A DNA stretch of 64,000 nucleotides from contig NC_072795.1 in the NCBI RefSeq assembly GCF_028583425.1, positions 9,571,001 to 9,635,000 of the forward strand. The letters are read 5' to 3'. Shown piece by piece: positions 1 through 10,900 of the stretch; positions within the stretch are counted from its first letter, which is position 1; the number at the start of each line of letters is the position of its first letter. The DNA is from Eublepharis macularius. Lineage: Eukaryota; Chordata; Lepidosauria; Squamata; Eublepharidae. The notes under the pieces are model-generated. The model was not told the DNA's origin, made no database searches, and saw only the letters and a program-made list of their open reading frames with translations. A program made the position numbers and the translations under genes.

Positions 1-1232
1 CACGGTGCACCCCTATCCATGTGCACCTGCTGTCTTCTCTGTGCATGGGGGGAATGGGTCCCATGACCAATCATGTCCTTTCCCTGAAGGCAGGAAGGTG
101 GGTGATGTCTGCCAGTGGTGGTTTTGGCCATGAGGAGCAGCTTTGCTGCCATTGCACATAAAATTGTACAGCATGGTGTCCCCTGTCAACAGCAGCGGCT
201 GTCCTCTCCAGGCAGGGGTGAATGGGTAATGCCACAACCAGTCACATCCTTTCCATGAAGGCAGGAAGCTGAGTGATGTTGGCGACAGCCTCCCCTGTGA
301 CATAGGGGGAGCGGACAAGCCTCTGCCACAGCAGTCTGTGCACTCTTTCAGGGTGGATGTCCCTCAATGGGACCCTCGGATGAGGCCCCACGGTTGCTGG
401 GGGAACTTCCCACTTCCCCTCCACTTGACATCTCTCCCTCCCATCCTTTCTGCCAAGGCAGGAAGGTGGGTGATGTTGGCTGCTGCCAGATTATTCATCA
501 GTGGGACCCTCGGATGAGGCCCCATGGTTGATGGGGGTTCTTCCCACTTCCAAGACCCCCCGCCTCCCCATGCCCACCAGGCCTGGCAGCCGTAGATAGC
601 ACCCGCCTTCTGGCAGCGCCGGGAATAAATGCACGTTACTCTGAGGCCTGGTGGGTGGGCACATGGGGGGTGCCACTGGCAAGTGGCCAGACCCCCCACC
701 CCCTGAAGGGAGGTGGCACACCCCTTCCTCCCCGTGCCCACCAGGCCCTGCGGCCGCCGTCATCGCCCACCTTCTGGCATGCACCAGGAGTAAACATGCT
801 CTCCTCTGAGGCCTGGCTGGTGGGCACATGAGGGGTGCCATCAGCAAGTGGCCATACCCGCCGCCCCCTAGAGAGGATGCGGCCCACCTTCGAGTACACC
901 CCTTGTACACTGGGCCAACGTCACCTGGTGGCTCTAATTGTATCGAGTGGGAGTTTCCTGGGGGCCTCGTATTGGAGAGGGTATAACTCCAAGATCCCTA
1001 TTGCAATCGTGACCAAACTTGGGTGCTGGCTGTAGGAGAGCCTGCTAAACACTCCCCATGAATATGGGCTCTCTAAGTCTAACGGGGACCAAACTGAGCC
1101 CCACGAACCACAAACCTCAAACCGGTTCATCAGCAGGAAAAGTTGGTAGTGGTTCGTGACTTTGGGTTCATCTGTGGCACCGAACCATGAACCGCAGGTT
1201 CGTTAATTTTTTTTTATTCGTGCCCATGTCTA
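1..1232. repeat. Partial hAT-like non-autonomous element with internal tandem repeats
   Basis: Positions 1 to about 900 are built from degenerate repeats. The phrase ggcaggaaggtgggtgatgt recurs near 88, 270 and 453, gggaccctcggatgaggccc near 368 and 502, and gaggcctggtgggtgggcac near 642 and 808. The right end, around 1140-1232, carries gaaccatgaaccgcaggttcg and finishes in tgcccatgtcta. That is the inverted form of the tagagatgggca terminus of the element at 19094. I infer a non-autonomous hAT-like element whose left end lies outside the window. No target duplication can be shown, and there is no convincing gene here. Confidence 0.5.
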
Positions 1233-1244
1233 CTTAAGATCTCC

Positions 1245-3068
1245 TCTCAGATCTAGGGTTCAAACCCGAAGATGTCAACGAAGAAGATGCTCTGGTCCAC
1301 TTGAGCTCAAGAATCTTTTTGAAGTGCTAGAGATGGTGACAGAGATGAGAGTGGAAGGAGAACCGCAAAGTGCTGGAAGAGGGTGTGCAGAAGACATGGG
1401 GCCACATGGGAGTGGAAAAAAATGGAAGGTGGTAGTCGCCGGGGACTCTTTGCTCAGGGGTATGGAACGCCATGTCTCTGGGCCAGATCCCCTATTCTGA
1501 GAGATGTGTTGCTTGCCGGGGGCCAGAATTCAGGATATTACTGACCGGCTGCCGAAACTCATCAAGCCTGCTGGTAAGTACCCATTTGTGCTGATTCATG
1601 TGGGAACGAACGACACGGCTGCAAATACTGTTGCAAGAATTAAAGAGGATTATGAAGCTCTTGGAAGGCAGTTGAAGACATTGGGGGCTCAGGTGGTATT
1701 CTCTTCTGTCCTTCCAGTCACAGGAAGAGGAACATGCAGGGAGCGGACCATACTTGAGTTGAATCGTTGGCTGAGTTGGTGGTGCCAGCAGGACCACTTT
1801 GGGTTCTGGAACTATGGGATAGGTTTTCTTAGAGAAGGCCTTCTAGCACATGATGGGCTTCACCTCTCAAGGGCAGAGAAGAAAACGTTTGGAACGAACC
1901 TGGAGAACATCATCAGAAGAGCTTTAAACTGATGCTGCAAGGGGAAGGGGACGATCGACATGGTGATTTCAATGACAAAGTGAAAACAGTGGGGTCCCAC
2001 CTGGGTAGGAAAGGTCAAACAAAGATACAAGGCTACAAGTGTCTACATACCAATGCCCAAAGTATGGGCAATAAGAAAGAAGAGCTTGAGCTTCTATTGC
2101 AAACAGAGGGCTACGATATAGTAGGAATTACTGAGACTTGGTGGGATGATTCCCATGACTGGAATGTGCTAGTGGATGGGTATGAGTTGTTCAAGAAAAA
2201 CTGAAAGTGTAGAAGAGGAAGTGGAGTGGCGTTGTATGGGCTTGATTGTCAAGAAGTTATGGAGAATGGGGCGGACAGCCCGGTGGAAAGCATATAGGTA
2301 GAAATAAGGGGAGGAAGGACAAACGGTATTACTGTTGGAGTCTGCTACAGACCACCTGACCAACGAGAAGAAACGGATGCTGCCCTTTTTGAACAGATTG
2401 GTAGAGTATCCAGACATCAGAACCTTGTAATTATGTGTGACTTCAACTTCCGTGATGTGTGCTGGGAGACAGGCTCAACAAAGCGTCATGCATCACACAA
2501 TTTCCTGACCTGCCTGGCCGATAACTTCCTTTTTCAAAAGGTAGAGGAAGCTACAAGGGGCTCAGCCATACTAGACTTGATATTAACCAACAGGGAAGAA
2601 TTGGTAGATGAGATGAAGGTGGTGGGGACCTTAGGGGGAAGTGACCATGTCCTCCTTGAATTCCAGTTGCTGTGGGGAGCCAAGGAAATTTGTAGCCAGA
2701 CTTGTAGGTTAGATTTTCATAGGGCCAACTTCAATGAACTCAGTGGCTTGATGAGAGTCATTCCGTGGGGAAGTGTGCTGGAAGGGAAAGGAGCGAGTGA
2801 AGGGTGGGCCCTTCTCAAACATGAGCTTTTGCAAGCTCGAGCCCTCAGTATCCCAAGAAGACGGAAACATGGTAAGGGCTCCAAGAAACCGATGTGGATG
2901 CACAGAGAGCTCCGGAATAAGCTAAGAGAGAAAAAGGAAATGTTCAGGAAATGGAGAGAAGGACAGACCTCTAAAGAGGAGTATATGAGGGTTACTAGGC
3001 ACTGCAGATCAGCCATCAGAGAGGCCAAAGCTCAGTACGAGCTGGGTCTGGCCAGGAGGGCTCGCTAC
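1245..3068 (+). mobile_element. CR1-type LINE, ORF1 esterase end and ORF2 endonuclease part
   Basis: This is a CR1 non-LTR retrotransposon piece on the + strand. Around 1430-1930 it encodes an SGNH/GDSL esterase-like domain: VAGDSLL near 1440, HVGTND near 1600 and DGLHLS near 1855. CR1 ORF1 proteins are known to carry such a domain. From about 1932 it encodes the start of ORF2, an APE-type endonuclease, with NAQSMGNK, ITETWW, MCDFNFRDVCWE and GSDHVLLEF in order, and it ends at GLARRARY just before the RT domain. The frame is interrupted by stops near 1498 and 2202 and by other changes, so the copy is dead. It is cut at 3068 by the hAT-like element that starts at 3069. Confidence 0.85.
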
Positions 3069-4548
3069 TAGGGGTGTGCAAAGGCACACTGTTTCATTAT
3101 TCTTGTTTCGGGTTTACCCGAAACAAGAATCTGTTTCGGATACAGGCAAAAGCCGAAACGGCTTTCGGGTTTGTTTCTGCTTGTTTAGGCTTTCTTTTGG
3201 CTTTTTCAAAGGGAAAATCCCTCCATCTTCCCGGACGCCTGGGGGAGGCATTTTCCCACCGAATCATCCCAAAATTGGTGGAGACCTTCCTCTAACCCCT
3301 CTCTAACAATCCCCCAAGTTTCATACCGATTGGACTTTGGGGGGCCATGTTATGGCCCCCCAAACCAGGTCCCCCTATCCTCGCATAAGAAAGGGAAGGG
3401 TGAGCATATTGTTAGCTTGCTGCTGCTCATCTTCTTCTTCATTATTTCCTATGGGGGAAAAATGAAGAGGCAGGCTTCCTTTCCCAGGGGTGGCATTTTG
3501 CATGCAAAATGCCCCCCAACCCTCTGGGGCCCTTCTCCCACCCTTCCTCCCACCCCCCACCAAGGCACAGCCTGCTCCCACTTGGGGGGGGGCATTTCAT
3601 GGCCTCCCCAAGTAGGTGCTCTTTTCTCTACTACTTACAGCTGGGGGAGGCTTGTCTTGCCAGGGGTGGCATTTTGCATGCAAAATGCCCCCCAACCCTC
3701 TGGGGCCCTTCTCCCACCTCTACTCCCACCCCCCACCAAGGCTCAGCCTGCTCCCACTTGGGGGGGGCATTTCATGGCCTCCCCAAGTAGGTGCTCTCAG
3801 CCCCCAAAGTCCACCTCGTACAGCCCCACACAAACCCAATTCCCCCCCCAGCTGCCACACACAGACCCAAATCCCCACATTAGCCCCTCACAGACCCAAA
3901 TCCACCCCCAGCAGCCTCACACCCATAACCCCAGGAACAGGCTGGCAAAGGCCAGCCCTCTCCCTTTGTTCCCTATGCTGGGAACTTCTAAACTCTCTTT
4001 CCCTGGGCAATTCTGCACAGCCCAGGGGTGCCACAATGGTGGGCACACTTCTGAGTGCCAGCTGGTCCCTGTGAAAGAGCACCTGAACCACAGACACCCT
4101 CCCTCAAATTCCCCCACCACCTACAGAGATGCCCCATTGTTCCCTATGATGGGAACCAACTGCACAACAAAGAATAAAACACGAACAACACAAAATAAAG
4201 TTTTTTAAAAATTATTTTCTCCCTTTCAAAGTACAAGTAGGCAAAGCATTATGACACATTACACCAGCAGTCCCCCACACAGAAAAATAACACAACTCAC
4301 TTAACATCAGAGAATCACAAAAGCACAATTCCTGTCAGAAACACTTTATTTCTTGAACAGCTTTAGGATACACAGCAGGGGGGGGCACACCAAAGGACAT
4401 TCCAGCATTCCACCTCACAAAAATAACACAACTCACTTAACATCAGAGAATCACAAAAGCACAATTCCTGTCAAAAACACTTTATTTCTTGAACAGCTTT
4501 AGGTTACACAGTAGGAGGGCACAACAGGACATGATAGCAGTGTACTAT
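3069..4548 (+). mobile_element. hAT-like fold-back family element, single arm
   Basis: The segment starts with taggggtgtgca inside the CR1 copy and matches, in the same order, the left arm of the palindromic element at 48428-51870. Shared parts are the ttggactttggggggccatg block, the ggcattttgcatgcaaaatg block (two copies here) and about 136-bp tandem units containing cacaactcacttaacatcag, near 4291 and 4427. It stops at 4548, where a Penelope composite begins, and no right arm or right terminus follows. Long open frames here (for example 3330-4208) are low-complexity by-products and not genes. Confidence 0.75.
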
Positions 4549-6105
4549 TTCCCAGGGTGTGGAATGCTAATGGCGGGAGGCTTCACTGTATCCTGAGGAG
4601 GTTCTTTTGCATATGGATTGGTGCTTGATGTGCTAATCTTCTCTGCAGGGCTATTGTCGGGTATAGAGTGTTCTGAAGTGCATGGTTTAGATGATTAATT
4701 TCCTCATTGAGAAAGCATGGCTCACATATCCGTCTTGCACGATCCACTAATGTTTTCAGTATGCCTCTTTTCTGTCGGGGGTGGTGATTGGAGTTTTTGT
4801 GTAAGTACCGATCAGTGTGAGTTGGTTTCCTGTAGACCTTGAGACCTAACTGAAAGTTTGCTTTCTGGATGACCAAGGTATCCAGAAATGGAAGTTTTCC
4901 CTCGATTTCTTTCTCCATTGTGAATTGTATGTTCAGGTGGATGTTGTTGAGATGATTCAAAAACCCCATCAATTCTTCCTCCCCATGGCTCCAAATGATA
5001 AATGTATCATCCACAAACCGGAACCATACACTAGGTTTGTGGGGTGCTGATTCTAGAGCTGTTTTTTCAAAATGTTCCATGTAGAAGTTTGCTATAACTG
5101 GGCTGAGAGGGCTCCCCATGGCCACCCCATCCATCTGTTCATAGAATTCGTTATCCCATTGGTTGTAACTGGTTTGCACCTCAGGCAAATGGCTACTCCA
5201 GAAATGAAATCCGAAGAGCAATCAAACCCAGGATGAATCAAACAACCAAGGAAAAACAGTCTCCTACAGGAAAAGTGTTTTTGCCATATATCAAAGGAAT
5301 TACTGATCAGATGGGAAAGCTTATCAAAAAGCATAACCTGCAAGCAGTATTCAGACCCACCCGAAAAATACAACAGATGCTACGATCAGCAAAAGACAGT
5401 AGAGACCCCCTCACCTCTGCAGGAGTATACCGTATACCCTGCAGCTGTGGACAAGTTTACATTGGGACCACAAAGCGTAGCATCCAGACAAAAATAAAAG
5501 AACATGAAAGACACTGCAGACTTGGACAACCTGAAAAATCAGCAGTGGCTGAACATAGCCTAACTCAAACAGGGCACAGTATCTTATTCCAGGACACCAA
5601 AATACTGGACATTTCCAACTACTTCGTCAGACTGCACAGGGAAGCCATTGAAATTCACAAGGATAAGCAAAACTTCAACAGGAAAGAAGAAACCTTAAGA
5701 ATGAACAGAGCATGGTTTCCAGTTCTGAAAAACACCAGGCCAACAAAACACTCTATACCTGTCAATATCCCTGCAGAGAAGATTAACACATCAAGCACCA
5801 ATCCATATGCAAAAGAACCTTCTCAGGATACAGTGAAGCCTCCCCCCATTAGCATTCCACACCCTGGGAAACTCTTACAGGATGACTCAGCTCAACCCCA
5901 CCCCTCCTGAGTAGATATAAATGACCTGCCAACATCTTTTCCACACTGTGACACTGAGAGATCTCTGTCTTTTGGTGCTACACCTCTGAAGATGCTAGCC
6001 ACAGCTGCTGGCAAAACGTCAGGAACTACAATGCCAAGACCACGGCAATACAGCCCGGAAAACCCACAACAACCATCGTTCTCCGGCCGTGAAAGCTTGC
6101 AGAAA
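4549..6105. mobile_element. Head-to-head Penelope-like composite (RT on -, GIY-YIG on +)
   Basis: Two partial Penelope-like retroelement copies point away from each other. On the - strand, 5221-4675 encodes a reverse-transcriptase core with GVAMGSPLSPVIANFYMEHF and the FVDDTF catalytic box. On the + strand, 5233-5910 encodes a GIY-YIG endonuclease domain with GVYRIPC and VYIGTT. The outer ends, about 4549-4672 and 5748-5870, are inverted copies of one another, showing that both halves carry the same 3' end. Positions 5930-6105 hold the Penelope tail with a hammerhead-like motif. Neither half is a full element. Linked RT and GIY-YIG domains are the hallmark of Penelope-like elements. Confidence 0.85.
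5982..6023 (+). ncRNA. Hammerhead-ribozyme-like motif in Penelope tail
   Basis: Read as RNA, ctgaaga (5986-5992) is followed by a 6-bp stem, gctagc (5994-5999) with gctggc (6007-6012), then an aaac core part and cgtcagg. The short acct before the core can pair with agg after the expected cut site. This fits the type I hammerhead layout with a minimal helix III reported in Penelope-like elements. One core position differs from consensus, so activity is doubtful. Confidence 0.5.
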
Positions 6106-6666
6106 AATTTGAAATTTGTTAGCAATCTATCCTGAGGGTGGAAGAGTTGTCCCCAGGGAGAAAACATAAAGCAATATTCCTCCTTAGATTAGGCGTCCCA
6201 GTTCCCGCCAATAGCGAGCAATCTTCTGGAGGTTTGCCTCATTGCCCGTCAATTGCTGGCAAATGGCAGGAGGTGCCAACCTGGGAACGTGTGTACTAGG
6301 CAAGCTCCCATCAGGGAGCAACGATGTCACTTCCCAAAGTGATGTCATCACATTGGCCGCAGGAGTGCTCCTGTACCTCGTTGGGGCTGGCACGGTGAGA
6401 TCACTTCCCAGAAGTGTCATCATCATGGGAGCACCAGGAACAAGCGCATGGGAGTAGAACCCTCCCAGGAAGTGTTAGGTAAGTGTCAGGTTCCTCCCCT
6501 TCCTGCTGGGAGTATATAGGGACCTGGAAACCCTGCTTAGATGCCGAGGTGAATCAGTTTAGTCTTTGCTCACTGCTGTGCTTCCCCCTCCCTTTATCTT
6601 CTGACCTTTTCACGTTTCATTCTAAATTTCATTTTATAAAATGGCCACTACAAGAGGTAAGGGGAA
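6105..6666. other. Left edge of duplicated block (gene 1 intron 1)
   Basis: This segment aligns with about 57702-58366 upstream of exon 2 of gene 2. Shared stretches include tgttagcaatct, gcaatcttctgg/gcaacctcccgg, gatgtcac with cttcccaaagtga, and ctaaatttcattttataaaatg. It marks the left limit of paralogous DNA visible here. No gene is seen. Confidence 0.7.
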
Positions 6667-6680
6667 ATGAAGGGCATATG

Positions 6681-7718
6681 TTTTTTTTTTTAATTTTTAT
6701 TGGGTGAGTAAAAATTAATATTACAGATTTTCAATTAAAACCCTCACTTCCATATTCTCCCACCCTTTCCCCTCCCCCCTTAATCTAAGACTTCCAACAG
6801 TTTTCCAACCCGCTGTCTAAATCTACTACTTATATCCCCTTTTCTATTCTTAACTATCTTAACACACTAGTAAAATAGATAATATATATTAGATTAAACA
6901 AAACCTAACATCAAACTATCAGTTACATTATGTTTCTAACTTATCTCCTCTCTTCTCTTGTAAAGGTCAGTATCTCCTCCTTTCTGCAGAATTAATAGTT
7001 ATCTAACAACCATAATTGTCCCTTTACGTCCCACTTCTTTTCCAAATACTGTTTTAGTTTACCCCAGTCATTAAGAAATTCTTCTGGATTCTGTTCTCTC
7101 AACTTTCTCGTCATTTTATCCATTTCTGCCATGTACAGCAATTTTTGTATCCAATTTTCAATAGATGGTACCTTGCGTCTTCCACTTCTGAGCATATAAA
7201 ATTCCTGCCACTGTTGTTATATAAAATAATAAAGTTTTTTGTTGCCTGGGAATCTCTTCTAATTTCAGATTCAGCAACAACAGTTCTGGGTTCTTATTTA
7301 TTGGGATTTGTAAAATTTCAGTCATAACTTCTGTAATATCTCCCCAGAACTGCTTTGCTACCTCACAGGTCCACCACATATGATATAATGAACCTTCATG
7401 GTTTTTACATTTCCAACACTTGTCTGACATTTTGTTGTTCCCATATGCTATTTTCTTCGGCATTAGGTACCATCTATATATCATCTTATAAACATTTCTT
7501 CCAATTCAGAGTTTTTCCATTTAAATCCCGATTTTAAACGATCCTTGTCATATAAGTCTTTAATCTGTCTGTATTGGAACCATCCATAGTGAGAGGATAA
7601 TTCTGCTCCTGTTTTAAGTTTAATCATATTTTGCTCCATTTTCAGCACCTCCTTATATGACAAACATTCCTCTCTGTTGTAAATTGTTCTCGGGTCAATA
7701 ACTTCCAGTGGCACCACC
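6681..7718 (-). mobile_element. 5'-truncated L1 LINE (ORF2 C-terminal end)
   Basis: The - strand encodes the C-terminal part of an L1 ORF2 protein, including KCWKCKNHEGSLYHMWWTC, the cysteine-rich end of L1 ORF2. The 3' end is the poly(T) run at 6681. The insertion is flanked by a 14-bp target duplication, atgaagggcatatg, at 6667-6680 and 7719-7732. Gene 2 keeps a single copy of that site near 58366, so this L1 arrived in gene 1 after the duplication or was never in gene 2. The ORF is broken by stops and frame changes. Confidence 0.9.
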
Positions 7719-7812
7719 ATGAAGGGCATATGTTTTAATGAAGCACTCGCGTTATAAGAATTCAGCTAATTTGTTTGACTGTAACTTTAGTCTCTTCTGT
7801 TGTTATTGGAAG

Positions 7813-7975
7813 CTGGCAAAGCGCTATGGGAACGTCTACACACTGTGGCTGGGTTCTAAACCTATTATCATGCTGTCTGGATATGAAGAGGTGAAAGAAG
7901 TGCTAATAAATCACTCAGAAGACTTTGCTGACAGACCTGTGACCCCTTTAGTTCAAGCGGTAGTAAAAGAACGGG
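7813..7975 (+). CDS. CYP2 gene 1, exon 2
   Basis: A 163-nt exon starting in phase 0 after ggaag and ending one base into a codon before gtaag. It encodes [17 protein letters not shown] and, at its end, [18 protein letters not shown], the segment equivalent to substrate-recognition site 1. The acceptor region ends in gttattggaag, a rather weak polypyrimidine context. Confidence 0.92.
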
Positions 7976-10900
7976 GTAAGTTGTTAGAAATAGTAAACGA
8001 GCTTCCTTGTCTTCTCTGTAAAAAAACAAAAAACACATTGGCAGGCCCCGTGATGGGTTTTTGAAGCCTGGTGTCCTCCAGGTTGTCCTATATGTCAAGT
8101 CTGACTCAGGGTAGTCCTCAGAATTGGGAGGAGGGGGTTTACAACACCCTTGCTCCCTCTCTCACTCTGTAGGGGCTGGCTTGCTTCTCCTCTATCCTTC
8201 TCTCTGCCTTGTATTACTCTTCCTCTCTCCCTCTCAATCAATCCCAACTACTCTTCACCAGCTTCCCCATTGAGTCTGCCTTATAAGGCCCTTCTGGGGG
8301 AGAAATTCCAACCGCTTCCCCAGGCTTTACCCTGTCTGAGGCTGACCCACCCCCTCCTGGGTGACTGCCAGTGCTACAGGCCTGTTTGTGGCTCCCTTGG
8401 AGCTTCCACTCTCTCGGACCACCCTCCCATCACTGGTGCCCTGTGGGGAGGGGCTGGTTGGGCCCAACCGGCCTCTATGGTCCTGCCACCATGCTAGCAT
8501 TCTGGTAGCTGCCCTGCCTTCTGCTGCTGCCCTGTCAGCCGCTGCAGCTTTTTCAGGCTGTGCCATCACTCCTGTGGCCTTGGCAGCATTCCTCGGCCCT
8601 CCTCAGAGCTGAGCTGCTACTTCTACAGCTGCAGCTGCATCTCCTGGTCCTCCCACCATGATGGTCTTCTCTGTCTCTCTTATGGCCATGGTGGCATTCC
8701 CCAGCTACCTAGTGGACCATGCCACCACAACTGTGGTTTCAGAAGCATTCGACAGCTCTTCTGAGGCACAAGGAGGTGAGTCTAGGGGTGCGGGCCATCG
8801 TCCCTGGACACACACACCCTGGGTGTGGTGATCAGCATGAGGGAGTCAGGCTAAAAGAGTCGAGACATAAAATCAGGGCCGATTCCAGACGGCCCTCCGC
8901 ATCCCGAAATGTCGCGCGTCGTCGCACGGAAAACGCAAAATATCACGTTTTCTCGCACGAGTTTTGCGCAAGGTCACGCAAAACTCGCGCGAGAAAACGC
9001 GATATTTCGCATTTTCCGCGTGACGACGCGCGACGTTTCGGGATGCGGAGGGCCATCTGGAATTGGCCCAGGACATAACAGGCAATTTACACATGAGATA
9101 CTGGAGTTCACATCCCTGAATAACCACAAAGATTGTGGGATAATGGTGGACCAGTCACTTTCTTTCAGCCTTACTGACCTCAGATGGTTGAACTGGGGTA
9201 GCCTTCCTAACTTTTCTCACCTTGTGCACACATGAGACAAATAGCACATGTGGAATGATACAGTGGAATTGGCTGCCTAGGGATGTGGTGGATTCTCCCT
9301 AATTGGCAGTCTTCTGGGAGCGGCTAGACAAATCTCTGTCTGGGATGCTTTAGGCTGTTCCTGCATTGGGCAGGGAGTTGGACTAGATTGTTGCTAAAGT
9401 CCCTTCCAACTCTATCATTCTATGATTCTATGAACTGGACAACTATGTTTCATGCAACAAACCCCAGTCAGATTTACTGCTCAGGTCTGCACTCTTCTTT
9501 AACGGCATGACTGCACTTAAGTTTATCATGTGTGTGGGTTCTTGTGCATGTTTCCAGTGAGAAATACTCATGTAGCACTAGTGCTCTCTGCAGGAATTGT
9601 GACTTGTGTTGGCACATTTTGCAAACACTGTAATCACAGGAACTGAGTAATAATCCCTTTCATGTACTACATTAGCATAATAATAGGAGGGGAATTGCAT
9701 GAATGGGGGACATATTGTGTCCACTCACTCTGAATTTCTGAATGCTGGAAGATGGGGGTGAATGTAAGTCTTGGTTGTCTGAAGCATATAGAGCTGGCCG
9801 ACATCAGAGACAGATCACAGCACCAGACAGAATTTGATTCTGCATCAGCATTGCAAATTTTATGATCCTTGCATATGTAAGCATTAACTTTGATGTTTTC
9901 TATCCAAGCAACCTAACATTTGCTTTTTTTAAAAAAAATAATTTGTCTGATTACTAATTCCTAAGGGGTTTTTCATGGGTGCAGGTATTGCATTTACAAG
10001 TGGCCACACCTGGAAGGAACAGAGGAAGTTTGGCATAGTTACCATGCGGAAGCTGGGACTGGGGAAGAAAGGCCTGGAGAGCGAAATAGAAGAGGAGGCC
10101 CATCAGCTTGTTGAGTCTTTTGCACGGACAAAAGGTAAGTGATACCAGGAAACTGCCATAACCTGTGTTTGCTACTTTTCATTACTCAGGGCCAGACAAC
10201 ATGAAATGTATATTCAAAATTATAATCAGCTCCAAAATGCTGCAAATAACTCCCTGCAATGGCCATTTCATATTGGGGAAATGGTGGGGAAGAAGCAGTA
10301 GGTAGAGTTGCCAACTCCAGGTATGGAAATACCTGGATATTTTGGGAGTGGAGCTTGAGGAGGGTGGGGTTTGGAAAGGGGACGGAGCACAGCAGGTTAT
10401 AACCTTATACAGTCCATCATCCAGGGCAGCCATTTTCTCCAGAGCAACTGATCTTTGTCACATGAAGTTCAGTTGTAATTCAGGGAGATCTCCAGCTACC
10501 ACCTGGACGTTGGCAAACCTAGGAGTAGCCCATCTTCTCCCCCCACACACACACACCACAGCACTGAGCCAAATCAGGATGCTGATGCAACCTGCAAACA
10601 GAGATATCATGTATTTTGGCCTTCAGTGGATACTTGAATTAATTTACTGTGCGCAGAACTGTAAATTAAATTAAATTACATTAACTGTAAATCTGCAGGA
10701 CTGCCTCTCCCCATATGAACCCCAGAGGACTCTCTGCTCCAGTGAGAAACATCTACTAAAGGTCCCTGGCCCCAGGGAGGCCCACCTGGCATCAACCAGG
10801 GCTACGGCCTTCTCTGTCCTGGCCCCAGCCTGGTGGAATGTTCTGTCCAATGAGATCAAGGCCCGGAAAGATTTGTTATCTTTTCGCCAGGCCTGCAAGA

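Noticed and set aside
3330-4208. Long open frame of 292 codons
   Set aside because: It is proline- and glycine-rich low-complexity translation of a hAT-like arm; equivalent frames appear mirrored in the palindrome at 48428-51870.
1-7812. A first exon for CYP2 gene 1
   Set aside because: No ATG-led hydrophobic segment followed by a PPGP hinge and donor site was found; the region is almost entirely repeats, so exon 1 is presumed upstream of the window.
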